The notes under the pieces are model-generated. The model made no database searches, had not been told where the DNA came from, and saw only the letters and a list, made by a program, of their open reading frames with translations. A stretch of DNA of 64,000 nucleotides, taken from Endozoicomonas sp965198415 (GTDB taxonomy: Bacteria; Pseudomonadota; Gammaproteobacteria; Pseudomonadales; Endozoicomonadaceae). The stretch is taken from assembly GCA_965198415.1 (NCBI GenBank), contig CBDAPN010000032.1:744001-808000 (forward strand), given 5' to 3'. Made by a program: the position numbers and the translations under genes. Positions within the stretch are counted from its first letter, which is position 1, and each line of letters begins with the position of its first letter. Of this stretch, positions 1-8,990 are shown piece by piece.

Positions 1-1765
1 CATTATAAGCGGCGGTAGCCATAATACGGCTGCCAGCAAAACGTTTGGTTAACCATGCCAGATGAGCAGAACCGAGGGCGATGTTTGTATCCGGGGTGAA
101 CAGGTCCGCCCGTTTCCGATAGGGAATGCCCGCCTTTTTTGCCGCTTGTCTGGCGGTAGCGGGCATCAGCTGCATCAAGCCCATAGCACCGGCACGGGAG
201 CGAGCTCTGGGGTGGAAGGCACTTTCTTGCCGCGCAATGGCCAACAGCCAAGAGGAGTTAAGCTCGCTGCTTTGGGCGTGGCGGTTGAACAGCTGTGCTT
301 CGGGCGCAGGGAAGCGCAGATCCACATCATTCCAAAGGGCGGCTCGTGCTGCACCAATAATCGCCTGATGGTGCCACTGCCACTGTTGCGCCAAATATGG
401 CAACAGCTTTTTCTGTTTATCGCTCAGGCTCGGGGTAATTCGGTTGAGCTCCTGCTGAGCCTGATGAAACCGCTTATGGTGCACCCACTCACCAATGCGC
501 TTAAAGCCCGGATAACTGCGCTTAAGCTGCTGCAAATCCATCGGGTCAATAATTGACGGCTGATGATTTAACTGAAAAGGCAACCCTTTAAGGTCTGCAA
601 CCAAAAACGCATAAAAGTTTCGCTCTTGGCTGAGTTTTTTCAGCGTCGGCGTTTTTAGTGCTGAGGCGTGCCTGAAGCCACCCTCGCGGATCTTCAGGCT
701 GGCTACTTCACCCCAATAACGCCAGCGACTTTTGTCCTGCAATGACTTGGGCAGGCGAGCAATAAGCGCAACAACCTGCTGCCAGTTCTGAGCAGCCATT
801 GCCACCCGGATTCGCCACTCGGTGACGGTAGGGTATTTAAAACCGGGGTCAATGCGGGTGATGATCTCGTCGGCATTATCAACAAAATTTTTGGCCGCCT
901 TCAGGGCAATTCTCTTATCAATAGCTGCTCGCTGTCGGAACGGATGCTGCTCCCGCAGCTTAAGCCAGGTGTTCACTGCAAGGTCTAAATCTTTGGTAAT
1001 CAGTCGTTTAATACCATGAATCATGGTAATTCGCTGGTGTTCAAGCTGGCCGTTAAAATGAATACTGCTGAGAATTTTTGGGTTTTTATGCACTGCCCAA
1101 AACTGTTTTGTTGAGGCTTTAAAGGCGGCATCGCTAATGGACTTATCGAGATAACGGGCAAGGGAGAGGTTATGTTGCTCCACCGCCATCCAAAAACGGG
1201 CGATAATCAGGCTCTGGGTTAACTTTCCTGCTGCCTTCCAGTTTGCAAATAGCCGGTCACAGGCCTTGTGTTGTGACTTTCCTTGTAGCCAAAGTGTTTT
1301 CGCCTCTTGCCAGGCTCTTTTTTTATAACCCATTTGATAAAGAGCAATACCCTTCTGGCACTGATAACGTCCACCGTCGTTTTGTTGATAGGCAACAAGG
1401 TACTTCTGCCACTGCTGCTCACCACTCAGGTAGCGCAACCACTGTTTTTTTAGTTGCCTGCTCTGAGGCAAGTTGGGATATTTGGCAACAAATCGATCAA
1501 CCTTACTCTGGGTGAGGTTTGGCAAATCGCCGGACAAACTCAGGTAGTCAAGGTAAGGCACCAACGGATACCCCTCAAGCGCTCGCCGGTGTTGCCTGTA
1601 GGGCTTATAGTTGCCCGATTTCAGGGCTTGCTCAACCTTGAGAAAGAGCGCCTGCTGTTGATCTAAACGTGCTTCATTAACAACATTGGCCAAACTCATT
1701 TGTGGCAACAGCAGTGACGTAATTAATGAAAGGCAGATACAGTGAAAAGAAAAATAATTTAACAT
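1..1765 (-). CDS. slt: Soluble lytic murein transglycosylase (C-terminus cut by window edge)
   Basis: Periplasmic enzyme that cleaves the MurNAc-GlcNAc bond of peptidoglycan to give 1,6-anhydro muropeptides. One frame stays open from an ATG at 1765 to the left edge, about 588 codons. The N-terminus is a signal peptide (MLNYFSFHC... with a hydrophobic core). A long helical region rich in Gln, Trp and Arg, as in the Slt70 ring, follows. Near the window edge is the catalytic SLT domain: IARQESAFHPRARS contains the catalytic Glu of the ES motif, followed by GAMGLMQLMPATA and, at the very edge, ATAAYN. The last residues of the domain lie outside the window. The gene is transcribed alone, away from the oxygenase-like gene to its right. 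Identification as Slt rather than another SLT-domain enzyme rests on the long N-terminal helical part. Confidence 0.92.
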   Translation of the reverse strand, partial: MLNYFSFHCICLSLITSLLLPQMSLANVVNEARLDQQQALFLKVEQALKSGNYKPYRQHRRALEGYPLVPYLDYLSLSGDLPNLTQSKVDRFVAKYPNLPQSRQLKKQWLRYLSGEQQWQKYLVAYQQNDGGRYQCQKGIALYQMGYKKRAWQEAKTLWLQGKSQHKACDRLFANWKAAGKLTQSLIIARFWMAVEQHNLSLARYLDKSISDAAFKASTKQFWAVHKNPKILSSIHFNGQLEHQRITMIHGIKRLITKDLDLAVNTWLKLREQHPFRQRAAIDKRIALKAAKNFVDNADEIITRIDPGFKYPTVTEWRIRVAMAAQNWQQVVALIARLPKSLQDKSRWRYWGEVASLKIREGGFRHASALKTPTLKKLSQERNFYAFLVADLKGLPFQLNHQPSIIDPMDLQQLKRSYPGFKRIGEWVHHKRFHQAQQELNRITPSLSDKQKKLLPYLAQQWQWHHQAIIGAARAALWNDVDLRFPAPEAQLFNRHAQSSELNSSWLLAIARQESAFHPRARSRAGAMGLMQLMPATARQAAKKAGIPYRKRADLFTPDTNIALGSAHLAWLTKRFAGSRIMATAAYN

Positions 1766-1873
1766 GCCAAAAGTGCTTCGATCTCTGTGGTCCCTGTTAG
1801 TGACTGCGTAAAGCGTCCTACTTTACCTTCAAGCTTAATTTTTACTTAGACAACACAGTTAATTCTCCTGAAT

Positions 1874-2581
1874 TCACCAGTAGAGTAAATAAGTGTTTTC
1901 ATGGCTAAGTACGCCGTGCCCCTGCAAAGTGATGCGCCGGTCTGTGGGCTGCAACTCTTTTGGTGGGGCTATTTGATGCAAAAGCTCTCCCGAATGAACA
2001 ACCATGTGGCCGGGCTTGTACTCAATAAACGACAACTCACTTTCAATATGGGTACTACCAAGAGTGGTTGACCAAAAATGCTTAGTCAGCAACTCTTCAT
2101 GCGACACCGACCAGGTATTAAGACCACCACCACTTTGAGGCAACTCCAACGCCAGTGTGAATGAGAGAGTACCCTGCTCAAGGCTGACCGATTGCGCCCG
2201 AGGCCAGTTGAGTGTCTTGTGTTGTAGGTCAATATGCTTACTGGCCACTGGCTCCAAAAATTGTGGGTGAGCCAAAAATATGTGAAACCCAGGCAGCGCC
2301 TGACCATCCGCAAGTGCACAGGGCTTACCAGTGGCTTCGCGCATTGCTTGTATAACCAACTCATACAGCCATGAAAAGTGGCGCTCAAGAACAGGATTCA
2401 GACGGGTAACCTTGCGATAATAGCGAGCGTTAAAAACTTCAAAGCTGTCGAGATAACTGGCTGCACCCAGAGTATAAAACGGCAATTTATGATGACGTTG
2501 TTCCCAGTGGGCAGACAACGCATCAATCTGGCGGATCACATCCTGTACCTGCGCCGTAGTCAATATTGATAACGTTTGCAT
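1874..2581 (-). CDS. Probable 2OG-Fe(II) oxygenase-like protein
   Basis: A 235-residue cytoplasmic protein with no signal peptide. I do not recognise a named family, but the spacing of key residues fits a double-stranded beta-helix 2-oxoglutarate/Fe(II) oxygenase. An HxD pair occurs in KHIDLQH (about residue 116), a distal His in LLHQIAP (about residue 202), and an Arg in DRRITLQGHG (about residue 215) that could bind the 2OG carboxylate. Substrate is unknown. ATG start at 2581. It is divergent from the Rieske gene, and the two 5' ends nearly touch, so they share a control region. The oxygenase call is inference from motif order only. Confidence 0.5.
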   Translation of the reverse strand: MQTLSILTTAQVQDVIRQIDALSAHWEQRHHKLPFYTLGAASYLDSFEVFNARYYRKVTRLNPVLERHFSWLYELVIQAMREATGKPCALADGQALPGFHIFLAHPQFLEPVASKHIDLQHKTLNWPRAQSVSLEQGTLSFTLALELPQSGGGLNTWSVSHEELLTKHFWSTTLGSTHIESELSFIEYKPGHMVVHSGELLHQIAPPKELQPTDRRITLQGHGVLSHENTYLLYW

Positions 2582-2659
2582 CGGGAATTATTGGTGCTGA
2601 ATGTTATCATCCTGTATCGACGACTTACCCAAAACCCTAATCACAAAACAGAGGATGAA

Positions 2660-2974
2660 ATGATCAGGCTATGTGCAGTGAAGGATTTAGAGAACCCCGG
2701 CAGCAAGGGTTTTCATAACGAACGCGGTCATATTTTTGCGGTGCGTAAAGGCGACGAAGTTTATGTGTATGAAAACAGCTGCCCCCATTTTGGGATCAAT
2801 CTTGAGTGGCAACCGGATCAGTTTTTAGACTCGGAAAAACGATTAATTCAGTGCGCCACCCACGGAGCGCAGTTTTTGATTGAAACCGGAGAGTGCATAG
2901 CCGGGCCTTGCCCCGGCGACCAGTTGAGTAAGCTAGAAAGCATCGTGAAGGATGGGGTTGTGTACTTGCTTTAG
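2660..2974 (+). CDS. Small Rieske [2Fe-2S] protein
   Basis: A 104-residue protein made almost entirely of a Rieske fold. SCPHFGINLEW supplies the first Cys-x-His pair and QCATHGAQF the second Cys-x2-His pair, which together ligate a [2Fe-2S] cluster. The length and lack of a membrane anchor match the stand-alone ferredoxin-like Rieske proteins (NirD/ferredoxin-subunit type) that pass electrons to an oxygenase or reductase. I chose the ATG at 2660 because GAGG lies 5 nt upstream; a frame-open extension to 2576 has no ribosome site and would overlap the divergent gene. The neighbouring oxygenase-like gene could be a partner, but nothing in the sequence proves it. Confidence 0.8.
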   Translation: MIRLCAVKDLENPGSKGFHNERGHIFAVRKGDEVYVYENSCPHFGINLEWQPDQFLDSEKRLIQCATHGAQFLIETGECIAGPCPGDQLSKLESIVKDGVVYLL

Positions 2975-3000
2975 GTATGAACACTTGCTTGCAAGGCGAT

Positions 3001-3022
3001 AAAAAAAGCCCCTTTCGGGGCG
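3001..3022 (-). terminator. Rho-independent terminator of dnaJ
   Basis: On the minus strand a GC stem (GCCCC/GGGGC, loop GAAA) is followed by seven T residues, just after the dnaJ stop codon. Confidence 0.85.
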
Positions 3023-3027
3023 CTGAG

Positions 3028-4170
3028 TCACGATTTCATATCATCGAAGAATTTTTTCACACCATCAAAAAAGGAGTGCTTTTTAGGCGATTGCGTTTCT
3101 TCACCCTCTTTCTTGAAGGTCTCTTCGAGCTCTTTGAACAGCTCTTTCTGGCGTGCGTTAAGTTTAACCGGTGTTTCCACCACCACTCGGCACATCAAGT
3201 CACCAATGCCGCCGCCACGAATCGGGGCAACACCTTTGCCACGCAGGCGGAACAGTTTGCCGGTTTGGGTTTCTGCCGGAATTTTCAGTTTAACCCGACC
3301 GTCCAGTGTTGGTACTTCGAGTTCACCGCCCATAGCGGCGTCCACAAAAGTGATCGGCACTTCACAGTAGAGATGTTTGCCGTCGCGCTGGAAAATCGGA
3401 TGATCTTTAACGTCAACCTGAACATAAAGATCCCCCGCAGGGCCACCGTTAACACCAGCTTCACCTTCCCCAGCCAGGCGGATACGGTCACCGGTATCAA
3501 CCCCTGGAGGAATTTTAACGGACAGTGTCTTATATTCCTGTGTGCGCCCTTCACCGTGACAGACATTACACGGGTCTTTAATCATTTGGCCGGTACCATG
3601 GCAGTCCGGACAGGCTTGCTGAATAGAGAAAAAGCCTTGCTGCATCCGCACCTGACCAACACCGCCGCACGTGGTACAAGAGACGGCGGAGGTGCCTTTT
3701 TTAGCACCGGTGCCGTCACAATTGGAACAGCTGACCTGAGTCGGAATACGAATCTTTTTGGTAATACCACGAACGGCTTCTTCGAGGCTCAGCTCCAGCT
3801 GGTAACGCAGGTCGGAGCCTCGTTGGGCGGAGCTGCGGCTGCGACCACCACCGGCACCGAAGATGTCGCCAAAAACATCACCGAAAATATCACCAAAATT
3901 GCCACCACCAAAACCACCAGCGCCACCCATGCCGCCCATGTTGGGGTCAACACCGGCATGGCCGTATTGGTCGTAAGCGGCTTTTTTCTGGTCATCGGAG
4001 AGTACTTCAAAAGCTTCGTTAACCTCTTTGAAGCTTTCTTCTGCGTCTTTATCTCCCGGATTACGGTCCGGGTGATACTTCATGGCCATACGGCGATAGG
4101 CCTTTTTTATCTCCTTGTCTGAAGCGCCTTTTTCAATACCGAGCACTTCATAAAAGTCGCGTTTTGCCAT
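3028..4170 (-). CDS. dnaJ: Chaperone DnaJ (Hsp40)
   Basis: Co-chaperone that delivers unfolded proteins to DnaK and stimulates its ATPase. It has 380 residues, normal for the family. The J domain is at about 1-70 with the HPD motif at 33-35 (MKYHPDRN). A Gly/Phe-rich linker follows at about 75-120 (many GGMGG/GGFGGG stretches). The zinc-binding region has all four CxxCxGxG repeats: CSNCDGTG, CTTCGGVG, CPDCHGTG and CNVCHGEG. Then come the C-terminal substrate-binding domains. It lies downstream of dnaK in the same direction with a gap of about 165 nt that contains a hairpin, so its expression probably depends on read-through from the dnaK heat-shock promoter. I saw no clear sigma-32 box of its own. 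Confidence 0.98.
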   Translation of the reverse strand: MAKRDFYEVLGIEKGASDKEIKKAYRRMAMKYHPDRNPGDKDAEESFKEVNEAFEVLSDDQKKAAYDQYGHAGVDPNMGGMGGAGGFGGGNFGDIFGDVFGDIFGAGGGRSRSSAQRGSDLRYQLELSLEEAVRGITKKIRIPTQVSCSNCDGTGAKKGTSAVSCTTCGGVGQVRMQQGFFSIQQACPDCHGTGQMIKDPCNVCHGEGRTQEYKTLSVKIPPGVDTGDRIRLAGEGEAGVNGGPAGDLYVQVDVKDHPIFQRDGKHLYCEVPITFVDAAMGGELEVPTLDGRVKLKIPAETQTGKLFRLRGKGVAPIRGGGIGDLMCRVVVETPVKLNARQKELFKELEETFKKEGEETQSPKKHSFFDGVKKFFDDMKS

Positions 4171-4276
4171 TGGTAAAACCCTGAGCTAACTGCATTCACC
4201 AGTCGAGCATGAAAACACAGAACTCACTGGATTCATGGTCAAGTCTGACAAAGCCTTCATTTATAATGCATACGAC

Positions 4277-4299
4277 AACGCGGGAAAAATTCCCGCGTT
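4277..4299 (-). terminator. Hairpin between dnaK and dnaJ
   Basis: Perfect 9-bp stem (AACGCGGGA/TCCCGCGTT) after the dnaK stop, with no T tract on the minus strand. It may be a weak terminator, an attenuator setting the dnaK:dnaJ ratio, or an mRNA-stabilising structure. Confidence 0.5.
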
Positions 4300-4336
4300 A
4301 ACTGTTTATCATCAGTCATTGATGATTATGGCGGCC

Positions 4337-6277
4337 TTACTTCTTCTCGTCTTTGACTTCTTCGAACTCTGCATCCACAGCAGCGTCGTCTGCAGAAGTT
4401 TCCGCTTTGCCTTGTGGTTGAGCTTCGCCTTGCTGCTGCGCTTCAGCGTACATCTTTTGGGTCAGGCCAGAAGATGCTTCTGAGAGCGCTTTGGTCTTGG
4501 CGTCGATGTCTTCTTTGTCGTCACCTTTGGCGGCTACTTCAAGTTCTTCAATCGCCTTGGTGATGGCGGTCTTCTCTTCTTCGGTGGCCTTGTCGCCAGC
4601 TTCGTCGAGCATTTTGCGGGTAGCGTGCACAATGCCGTCGGCCTGATTACGGGCAGCGGCCAGCTCTTCGAACTTTTTGTCCTCTGCAGCGTTGGCTTCT
4701 GCGTCTTTTACCATTTGCTCGATTTCATCGTCAGACAGTCCTGAAGACGCCTTGATGACAATAGACTGTTCTTTGCCCGTTGCCTTGTCTTTTGCAGAAA
4801 CATTAAGAATGCCGTTGGCGTCAAGGTCAAAGCTGACTTCGATTTGTGGCATGCCACGGGGTGCTGGCGGGATGTCCGACAGGTCAAAGCGACCGAGGGA
4901 TTTGTTGTGAGCGGACTGTTTACGCTCACCCTGCAGAACGTGAATAGTAACCGCGCTCTGGTTGTCGTCAGCGGTGGAGAAGGTTTGAGATTTTTTCGTT
5001 GGGATGGTGGTGTTCTTCTCAATCAGCGGCGTCATGATGCCACCCATGGTTTCAATGCCCAGAGTCAGCGGGGTAACGTCCAGCAACAGTACGTCTTTGA
5101 CGTCACCGGCGAGTACCGCTGCCTGAATGGAAGCACCCATAGCCACTGCTTCATCAGGGTTGACGTCTTTGCGGGGCTCTTTGCCGAAGAATTTGGCAAC
5201 TTGCTCCTGAACCATCGGCATCCGGGTCTGACCGCCCACGAGAATCACTTCGTCAATTTCAGACAGGTCAAGGTCGGAATCTTTGACTGCAATACGGCAA
5301 GGCTCCATAGAGCGGGTAACCAGATCTTCAACCAGAGACTCCAGCTTGGCACGGCTGACTTTAACGTTCAGGTGCTTAGGGCCTGTTGCATCGGCGGTGA
5401 TGTAGGGCAGGTTGACGTCGGTTTGCTGAGTAGACGACAGTTCGATTTTGGCTTTTTCAGCGGCCTCTTTCAGACGCTGCATGGCCAGTGGGTCACCTTT
5501 GAGGTCAATACCCTGGTCTTTTTTGAATTCGTCGGCCAGATAGTCGATCAGGCGCAGGTCGAAATCTTCACCGCCGAGGAAGGTGTCACCGTTGGTGGCC
5601 AGTACTTCAAACTGGTGTTCGCCATCAACGTCAGCAATTTCGATAATGGATACGTCGAAGGTACCGCCGCCAAGGTCATAAACTGCGATGGTCTGATCGC
5701 CTTTCTTTTTGTCCATGCCATAAGCGAGCGCTGCAGCGGTTGGCTCGTTGATGATGCGCTTGACGTCCAAACCGGCAATACGGCCAGCGTCTTTGGTGGC
5801 CTGACGCTGGGAGTCGTTGAAGTAAGCAGGAACGGTGATAACGGCTTCAGTGACCGCTTCGCCCAGATAGTCTTCTGCGGTTTTCTTCATTTTCTTGAGG
5901 ATTTCAGCAGAAATCTGAGGTGGCGCTTTTTTGCCGTTGTCAGTGCCACTTTTGTTGTTTTCGACTTGAACCCAGGCGTCGCCGTTGTCGGCTTCGACGA
6001 TCTGATAAGGCACCATATTGATGTCTTTTTGCACAACGTTGTCTTTAAAACGACGGCCAATCAGACGCTTGATGGCAAACAGGGTATTTTTGGGATTGGT
6101 AACCGCCTGACGCTTAGCAGGCTGGCCGACCAGAATTTCGCTATCTTCGGTGTAGGCGATAATAGAAGGCGTTGTACGTGCACCTTCGGCATTTTCAATC
6201 ACTTTGGCCTTATCGCCATCAAGAATAGACACGCAGGAGTTGGTGGTGCCCAGGTCAATACCAATAATTTTGCCCAT
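4337..6277 (-). CDS. dnaK: Chaperone DnaK (Hsp70)
   Basis: ATP-dependent Hsp70 chaperone. It has 646 residues, full length. The N-terminal nucleotide-binding domain shows GIDLGTTNSCVSI at the start, the phosphate-2 motif DLGGGTFDVSI near residue 195, and the adenosine motif VGGQTRMP near 340. The linker VLLLDVTPLTLG is near 390. The substrate-binding domain and helical lid follow, and the C-terminus ends in the acidic tail EFEEVKDEKK seen in bacterial DnaK. It is preceded by a strong sigma-32 promoter and lies between grpE and dnaJ, its nucleotide-exchange factor and J-protein, all on the minus strand. Confidence 0.99.
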   Translation of the reverse strand: MGKIIGIDLGTTNSCVSILDGDKAKVIENAEGARTTPSIIAYTEDSEILVGQPAKRQAVTNPKNTLFAIKRLIGRRFKDNVVQKDINMVPYQIVEADNGDAWVQVENNKSGTDNGKKAPPQISAEILKKMKKTAEDYLGEAVTEAVITVPAYFNDSQRQATKDAGRIAGLDVKRIINEPTAAALAYGMDKKKGDQTIAVYDLGGGTFDVSIIEIADVDGEHQFEVLATNGDTFLGGEDFDLRLIDYLADEFKKDQGIDLKGDPLAMQRLKEAAEKAKIELSSTQQTDVNLPYITADATGPKHLNVKVSRAKLESLVEDLVTRSMEPCRIAVKDSDLDLSEIDEVILVGGQTRMPMVQEQVAKFFGKEPRKDVNPDEAVAMGASIQAAVLAGDVKDVLLLDVTPLTLGIETMGGIMTPLIEKNTTIPTKKSQTFSTADDNQSAVTIHVLQGERKQSAHNKSLGRFDLSDIPPAPRGMPQIEVSFDLDANGILNVSAKDKATGKEQSIVIKASSGLSDDEIEQMVKDAEANAAEDKKFEELAAARNQADGIVHATRKMLDEAGDKATEEEKTAITKAIEELEVAAKGDDKEDIDAKTKALSEASSGLTQKMYAEAQQQGEAQPQGKAETSADDAAVDAEFEEVKDEKK

Positions 6278-6377
6278 TTGTTTCTCTCCATTGCCCTGAA
6301 TCCAGGGCGAAAATCTTTAAAGTCGTTAGTCGCTGCTCTTCAGCCTGATGTGGTGCTTGCCACAGTTATGGTTTGCT

Positions 6378-6405
6378 ATATGGGAGCGACATAGTTTTTT
6401 TCAAG
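6378..6405 (-). promoter_or_regulatory. Sigma-32 (RpoH) heat-shock promoter of dnaK
   Basis: On the minus strand CTTGAA, then 14 nt, then TCCCATAT; the RpoH consensus is CTTGAA-N13-15-CCCCATNT. It lies about 100 nt upstream of the dnaK start. Confidence 0.9.
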
Positions 6406-6449
6406 GGGTTTTGCAAAGCAAAATTTACTTCCTGAATACAAAGGGTCAT

Positions 6450-7073
6450 TCAAGGCGCTTTTGAAACCACAACCATGGCAGGACGAATCACCCGGCCATG
6501 CAGGGTGTAACCTTTTTGGAATACGTTCATCACAGTGTTTGGCTCCAAATCCGGATTAGGAACCATGGAAATGGCCTGATGAAAATTCGGGTCAAATGGC
6601 TCGCCCTCCGGGCTTACCTGCAATACCTCAAATTTGGCCAGCCCATCCAGCAGTTGCTTGAGGGTCAGGCGCATGCCTTCGAGCATGACTGCGTGCTGCC
6701 CTTCATCCTGCTCGGCGTTTTCAATGCCCTTTTCCAGACTTTCGACAACAGGAATGAGTTCGTTGACGAATTTTTCCAGGGCAAACTTGTGGGCTTTTTC
6801 CACGTCCTGCTCTGCACGACGCTTCACGTTCATAGCTTCAGCGTGGGCACGCAGTTTGTGATCTTTGGCTTCAGCCAATTGTGCTTCCAGCGCTTCTATG
6901 CGGCTGGCATGATAGTTCAGAACCGGCTCTTCCTCTTTTGCCGTTTCCTCTAAGATTGGGTCTACCTTTTCTGCTGTTGTGGCGGTTTCGGTATCAGCAG
7001 AGTTTTCGGTAGCTGCAGGCGTTTCCACCACGGTTTCTGCCTGATCTTCTGACTTGCTGTTCTCTACAGTCAT
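6450..7073 (-). CDS. grpE: Nucleotide exchange factor GrpE
   Basis: Releases ADP from DnaK and so resets the chaperone cycle. 207 residues from the chosen start. The N-terminal 60 residues are acidic and disordered (many Glu, Thr and Ala). A long coiled coil follows (ALEAQLAEAKDHKLRAHAEA). The C-terminal beta domain contains FDPNFHQAISMVP and VFQKGYTLHGRVIRPAMV, the hallmark GrpE end. I chose ATG at 7073 because GGAG lies about 10 nt upstream; an upstream in-frame ATG at 7091 has no ribosome site. It has its own sigma-32 promoter and is divergent from recN. Confidence 0.97.
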   Translation of the reverse strand: MTVENSKSEDQAETVVETPAATENSADTETATTAEKVDPILEETAKEEEPVLNYHASRIEALEAQLAEAKDHKLRAHAEAMNVKRRAEQDVEKAHKFALEKFVNELIPVVESLEKGIENAEQDEGQHAVMLEGMRLTLKQLLDGLAKFEVLQVSPEGEPFDPNFHQAISMVPNPDLEPNTVMNVFQKGYTLHGRVIRPAMVVVSKAP

Positions 7074-7173
7074 TCCAACGTTTCTCCGCATTCAATCAGC
7101 CAATAATAACGACGGCTGAAGCATATTTATATTGGCAGCCAAGGCCGCTGACTCAGTGATTATTGATTAGCTT

Positions 7174-7201
7174 ATATGGGGATGGCGGGCACTTATTCAA
7201 G
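7174..7201 (-). promoter_or_regulatory. Sigma-32 promoter of grpE
   Basis: Minus strand CTTGAA, 14 nt, CCCCATAT: an exact match to the RpoH consensus, about 100 nt upstream of grpE. Confidence 0.93.
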
Positions 7202-7235
7202 GGTAAAATTTCTTTACCAATGAGGGTTTTGAGTT

Positions 7236-7255
7236 TACTGTATAAATAAACAGTA
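7236..7255 (+). promoter_or_regulatory. LexA (SOS) box of recN
   Basis: CTGT-N8-ACAG with an AT-rich core and symmetric TA flanks, matching the gammaproteobacterial LexA consensus. It lies about 35 nt upstream of recN. A possible -35 (TTTACC, 7213-7218) is spaced 17 nt from a -10-like TACTGT inside the box, so LexA binding would block RNA polymerase. Confidence 0.88.
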
Positions 7256-7288
7256 AGCCGATACTCCAATTGGATTGCGAGAGCCGCC

Positions 7289-8971
7289 ATGCTGAACCAA
7301 ATTTCTATTAGTAATTTTGCCATCGTTGACCACCTGAACCTCGACATCAACGCCGGAATGACCGCCATTACCGGTGAAACCGGCGCTGGCAAATCCATCA
7401 TGCTCGACGCTTTGGGGCTGGCGCTTGGAGGCCGGGCCGATAGCAACTGTGTACGTGATGGCGCCGACCGGGCAGACATCCGCGCCTGCTTCGACCTACA
7501 GCGCATCCCCGCCGCCAAAGCCTGGCTACAAGCACGGGATTATGAAGGCTCCGATTGCATCCTGCGTCGGGTGATTACCCGGGAGGGGCGCTCCCGCGGT
7601 TACATCAATGGCGTACCGGCCACGTTGTCTGAGTTAAAGACGCTGGGGGAGCTGTTAATTGATATTCACAGCCAGCATGCTCACCAATCGCTATTAAAAA
7701 AATCTAACCATGGGGCTTTGCTTGATGAGTTTGCAGGGTTAACGTCCAAATCCCGCGAGGTGGTTAAAGTTGCAGCAATGCATCGCCAAACCCTTGAAGA
7801 GCTACACGCCCTACTGGCAGACCAACAAGACAGAGAAGAGCGAGTGCAGCTACTGAGTTACCAGTTAAATGAGCTTGAGCAGTTAAATTTACAGCCCGCA
7901 GAGGTGGAATCTCTGGAGCAGGAGCACCGCCAACAGTGCGAAGCGGGCAGCATTTTATCGGCCTGCCATCAGGTAACGGCGGTGTGTACCAGCGATGATG
8001 GCGACAACCTACTGCAACAGCTTTCTTTATGCCTGCATCGATTAAGTGATTTGCAAATCGAGCATCCGGGCATTATCAGCGCCCATGAGATGCTCTCATC
8101 CGCCCGGATTCAGGTGGAAGAAGCGGTAGGTGAACTGAACCATTTTGCAGACCATTTTGATGCCGACCCGCAAAGGGCCAGTGAAATTGAAGAACGCCTC
8201 AGTGCCATTTTTGATCTGGCTCGCAAACACCGGGTGCAGCCAGAACAGCTACTGGAAAAACAACAACTGATCAGCCAGGAATTAGAAAGAGTGCAGTGCC
8301 ATGATGAGCGGGTGGCCGAGCTGGAGCTCACATTACAAGCGCTACAAAAGCAACACCAACAGCACGCCGAAAAACTCTCTGCCAAGCGTAAAACAGCGGC
8401 TCGCAAGCTGGAAAAACAGATCTCACAACGAATCGCCCTGCTAGGCATGCCCAAAGGAAAGTTCTGCGTTCAACTGACAGAAATACCCCAGCGTAACGTT
8501 GCCGCTCAAGGCTTTGAGTCCGTTGAGTTTCTGGTAACAACCAACCCGGGGCAAGCGCCGCGCCCGTTGGCAAAAGTCGCTTCCGGGGGTGAGCTTTCCC
8601 GTATCAGCCTGGCCATTCAGGTCATCATCGCCCAAACCGCCGCCACACCAACACTGGTATTCGATGAGGTTGATGTGGGCATCGGTGGCGGCACCGCAGA
8701 AGTCGTTGGCAACATGCTGCGCGAGGTAGGAAAAAGCGGGCAAGTATTGTGTGTCACCCACCAGCCACAGGTGGCTTCGCAGGCGCATCAGCACCTACAT
8801 GTGAGTAAAAAAGTCGGCCGTAATGCATCAAGTACCCGTATCTTACGTTTGGACGGGGAGCACAGGGTGCATGAAATTGCCAGAATGTTAGGTGGCATTG
8901 AGCTAACGGCTCCAACGTTAACCCACGCCGAAGATATGTTACTTCAGGCTCAGGGTAGTACTCTGGCATAG
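7289..8971 (+). CDS. recN: DNA repair protein RecN
   Basis: SMC-like ATPase used in recombinational repair of double-strand breaks. 560 residues, full length. The N-terminal half-ATPase has ISNFAIVDHLNLD and Walker A GETGAGKS near residue 32. The middle (about 150-380) is a long Gln/Glu/Leu-rich coiled coil. The C-terminal half-ATPase has the ABC signature ASGGELSRISLA near 430 and Walker B TLVFDEVDVGIGGG. The ATG at 7289 is preceded by a GAGAG ribosome site. The LexA box upstream makes it an SOS gene. It is divergent from grpE. Confidence 0.98.
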   Translation: MLNQISISNFAIVDHLNLDINAGMTAITGETGAGKSIMLDALGLALGGRADSNCVRDGADRADIRACFDLQRIPAAKAWLQARDYEGSDCILRRVITREGRSRGYINGVPATLSELKTLGELLIDIHSQHAHQSLLKKSNHGALLDEFAGLTSKSREVVKVAAMHRQTLEELHALLADQQDREERVQLLSYQLNELEQLNLQPAEVESLEQEHRQQCEAGSILSACHQVTAVCTSDDGDNLLQQLSLCLHRLSDLQIEHPGIISAHEMLSSARIQVEEAVGELNHFADHFDADPQRASEIEERLSAIFDLARKHRVQPEQLLEKQQLISQELERVQCHDERVAELELTLQALQKQHQQHAEKLSAKRKTAARKLEKQISQRIALLGMPKGKFCVQLTEIPQRNVAAQGFESVEFLVTTNPGQAPRPLAKVASGGELSRISLAIQVIIAQTAATPTLVFDEVDVGIGGGTAEVVGNMLREVGKSGQVLCVTHQPQVASQAHQHLHVSKKVGRNASSTRILRLDGEHRVHEIARMLGGIELTAPTLTHAEDMLLQAQGSTLA

Positions 8972-8990
8972 GGGGGGAATATCTTAATGC

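Noticed and set aside
2977..4122. Long plus-strand open frame opposite dnaJ (381 codons)
   Set aside because: It mirrors the DnaJ coding sequence, has no ribosome site or family motif, and its composition follows from the opposite-strand codon pattern.
4844..6394. 516-codon plus-strand open frame opposite dnaK
   Set aside because: Antisense shadow of a highly conserved gene; no recognisable domain.
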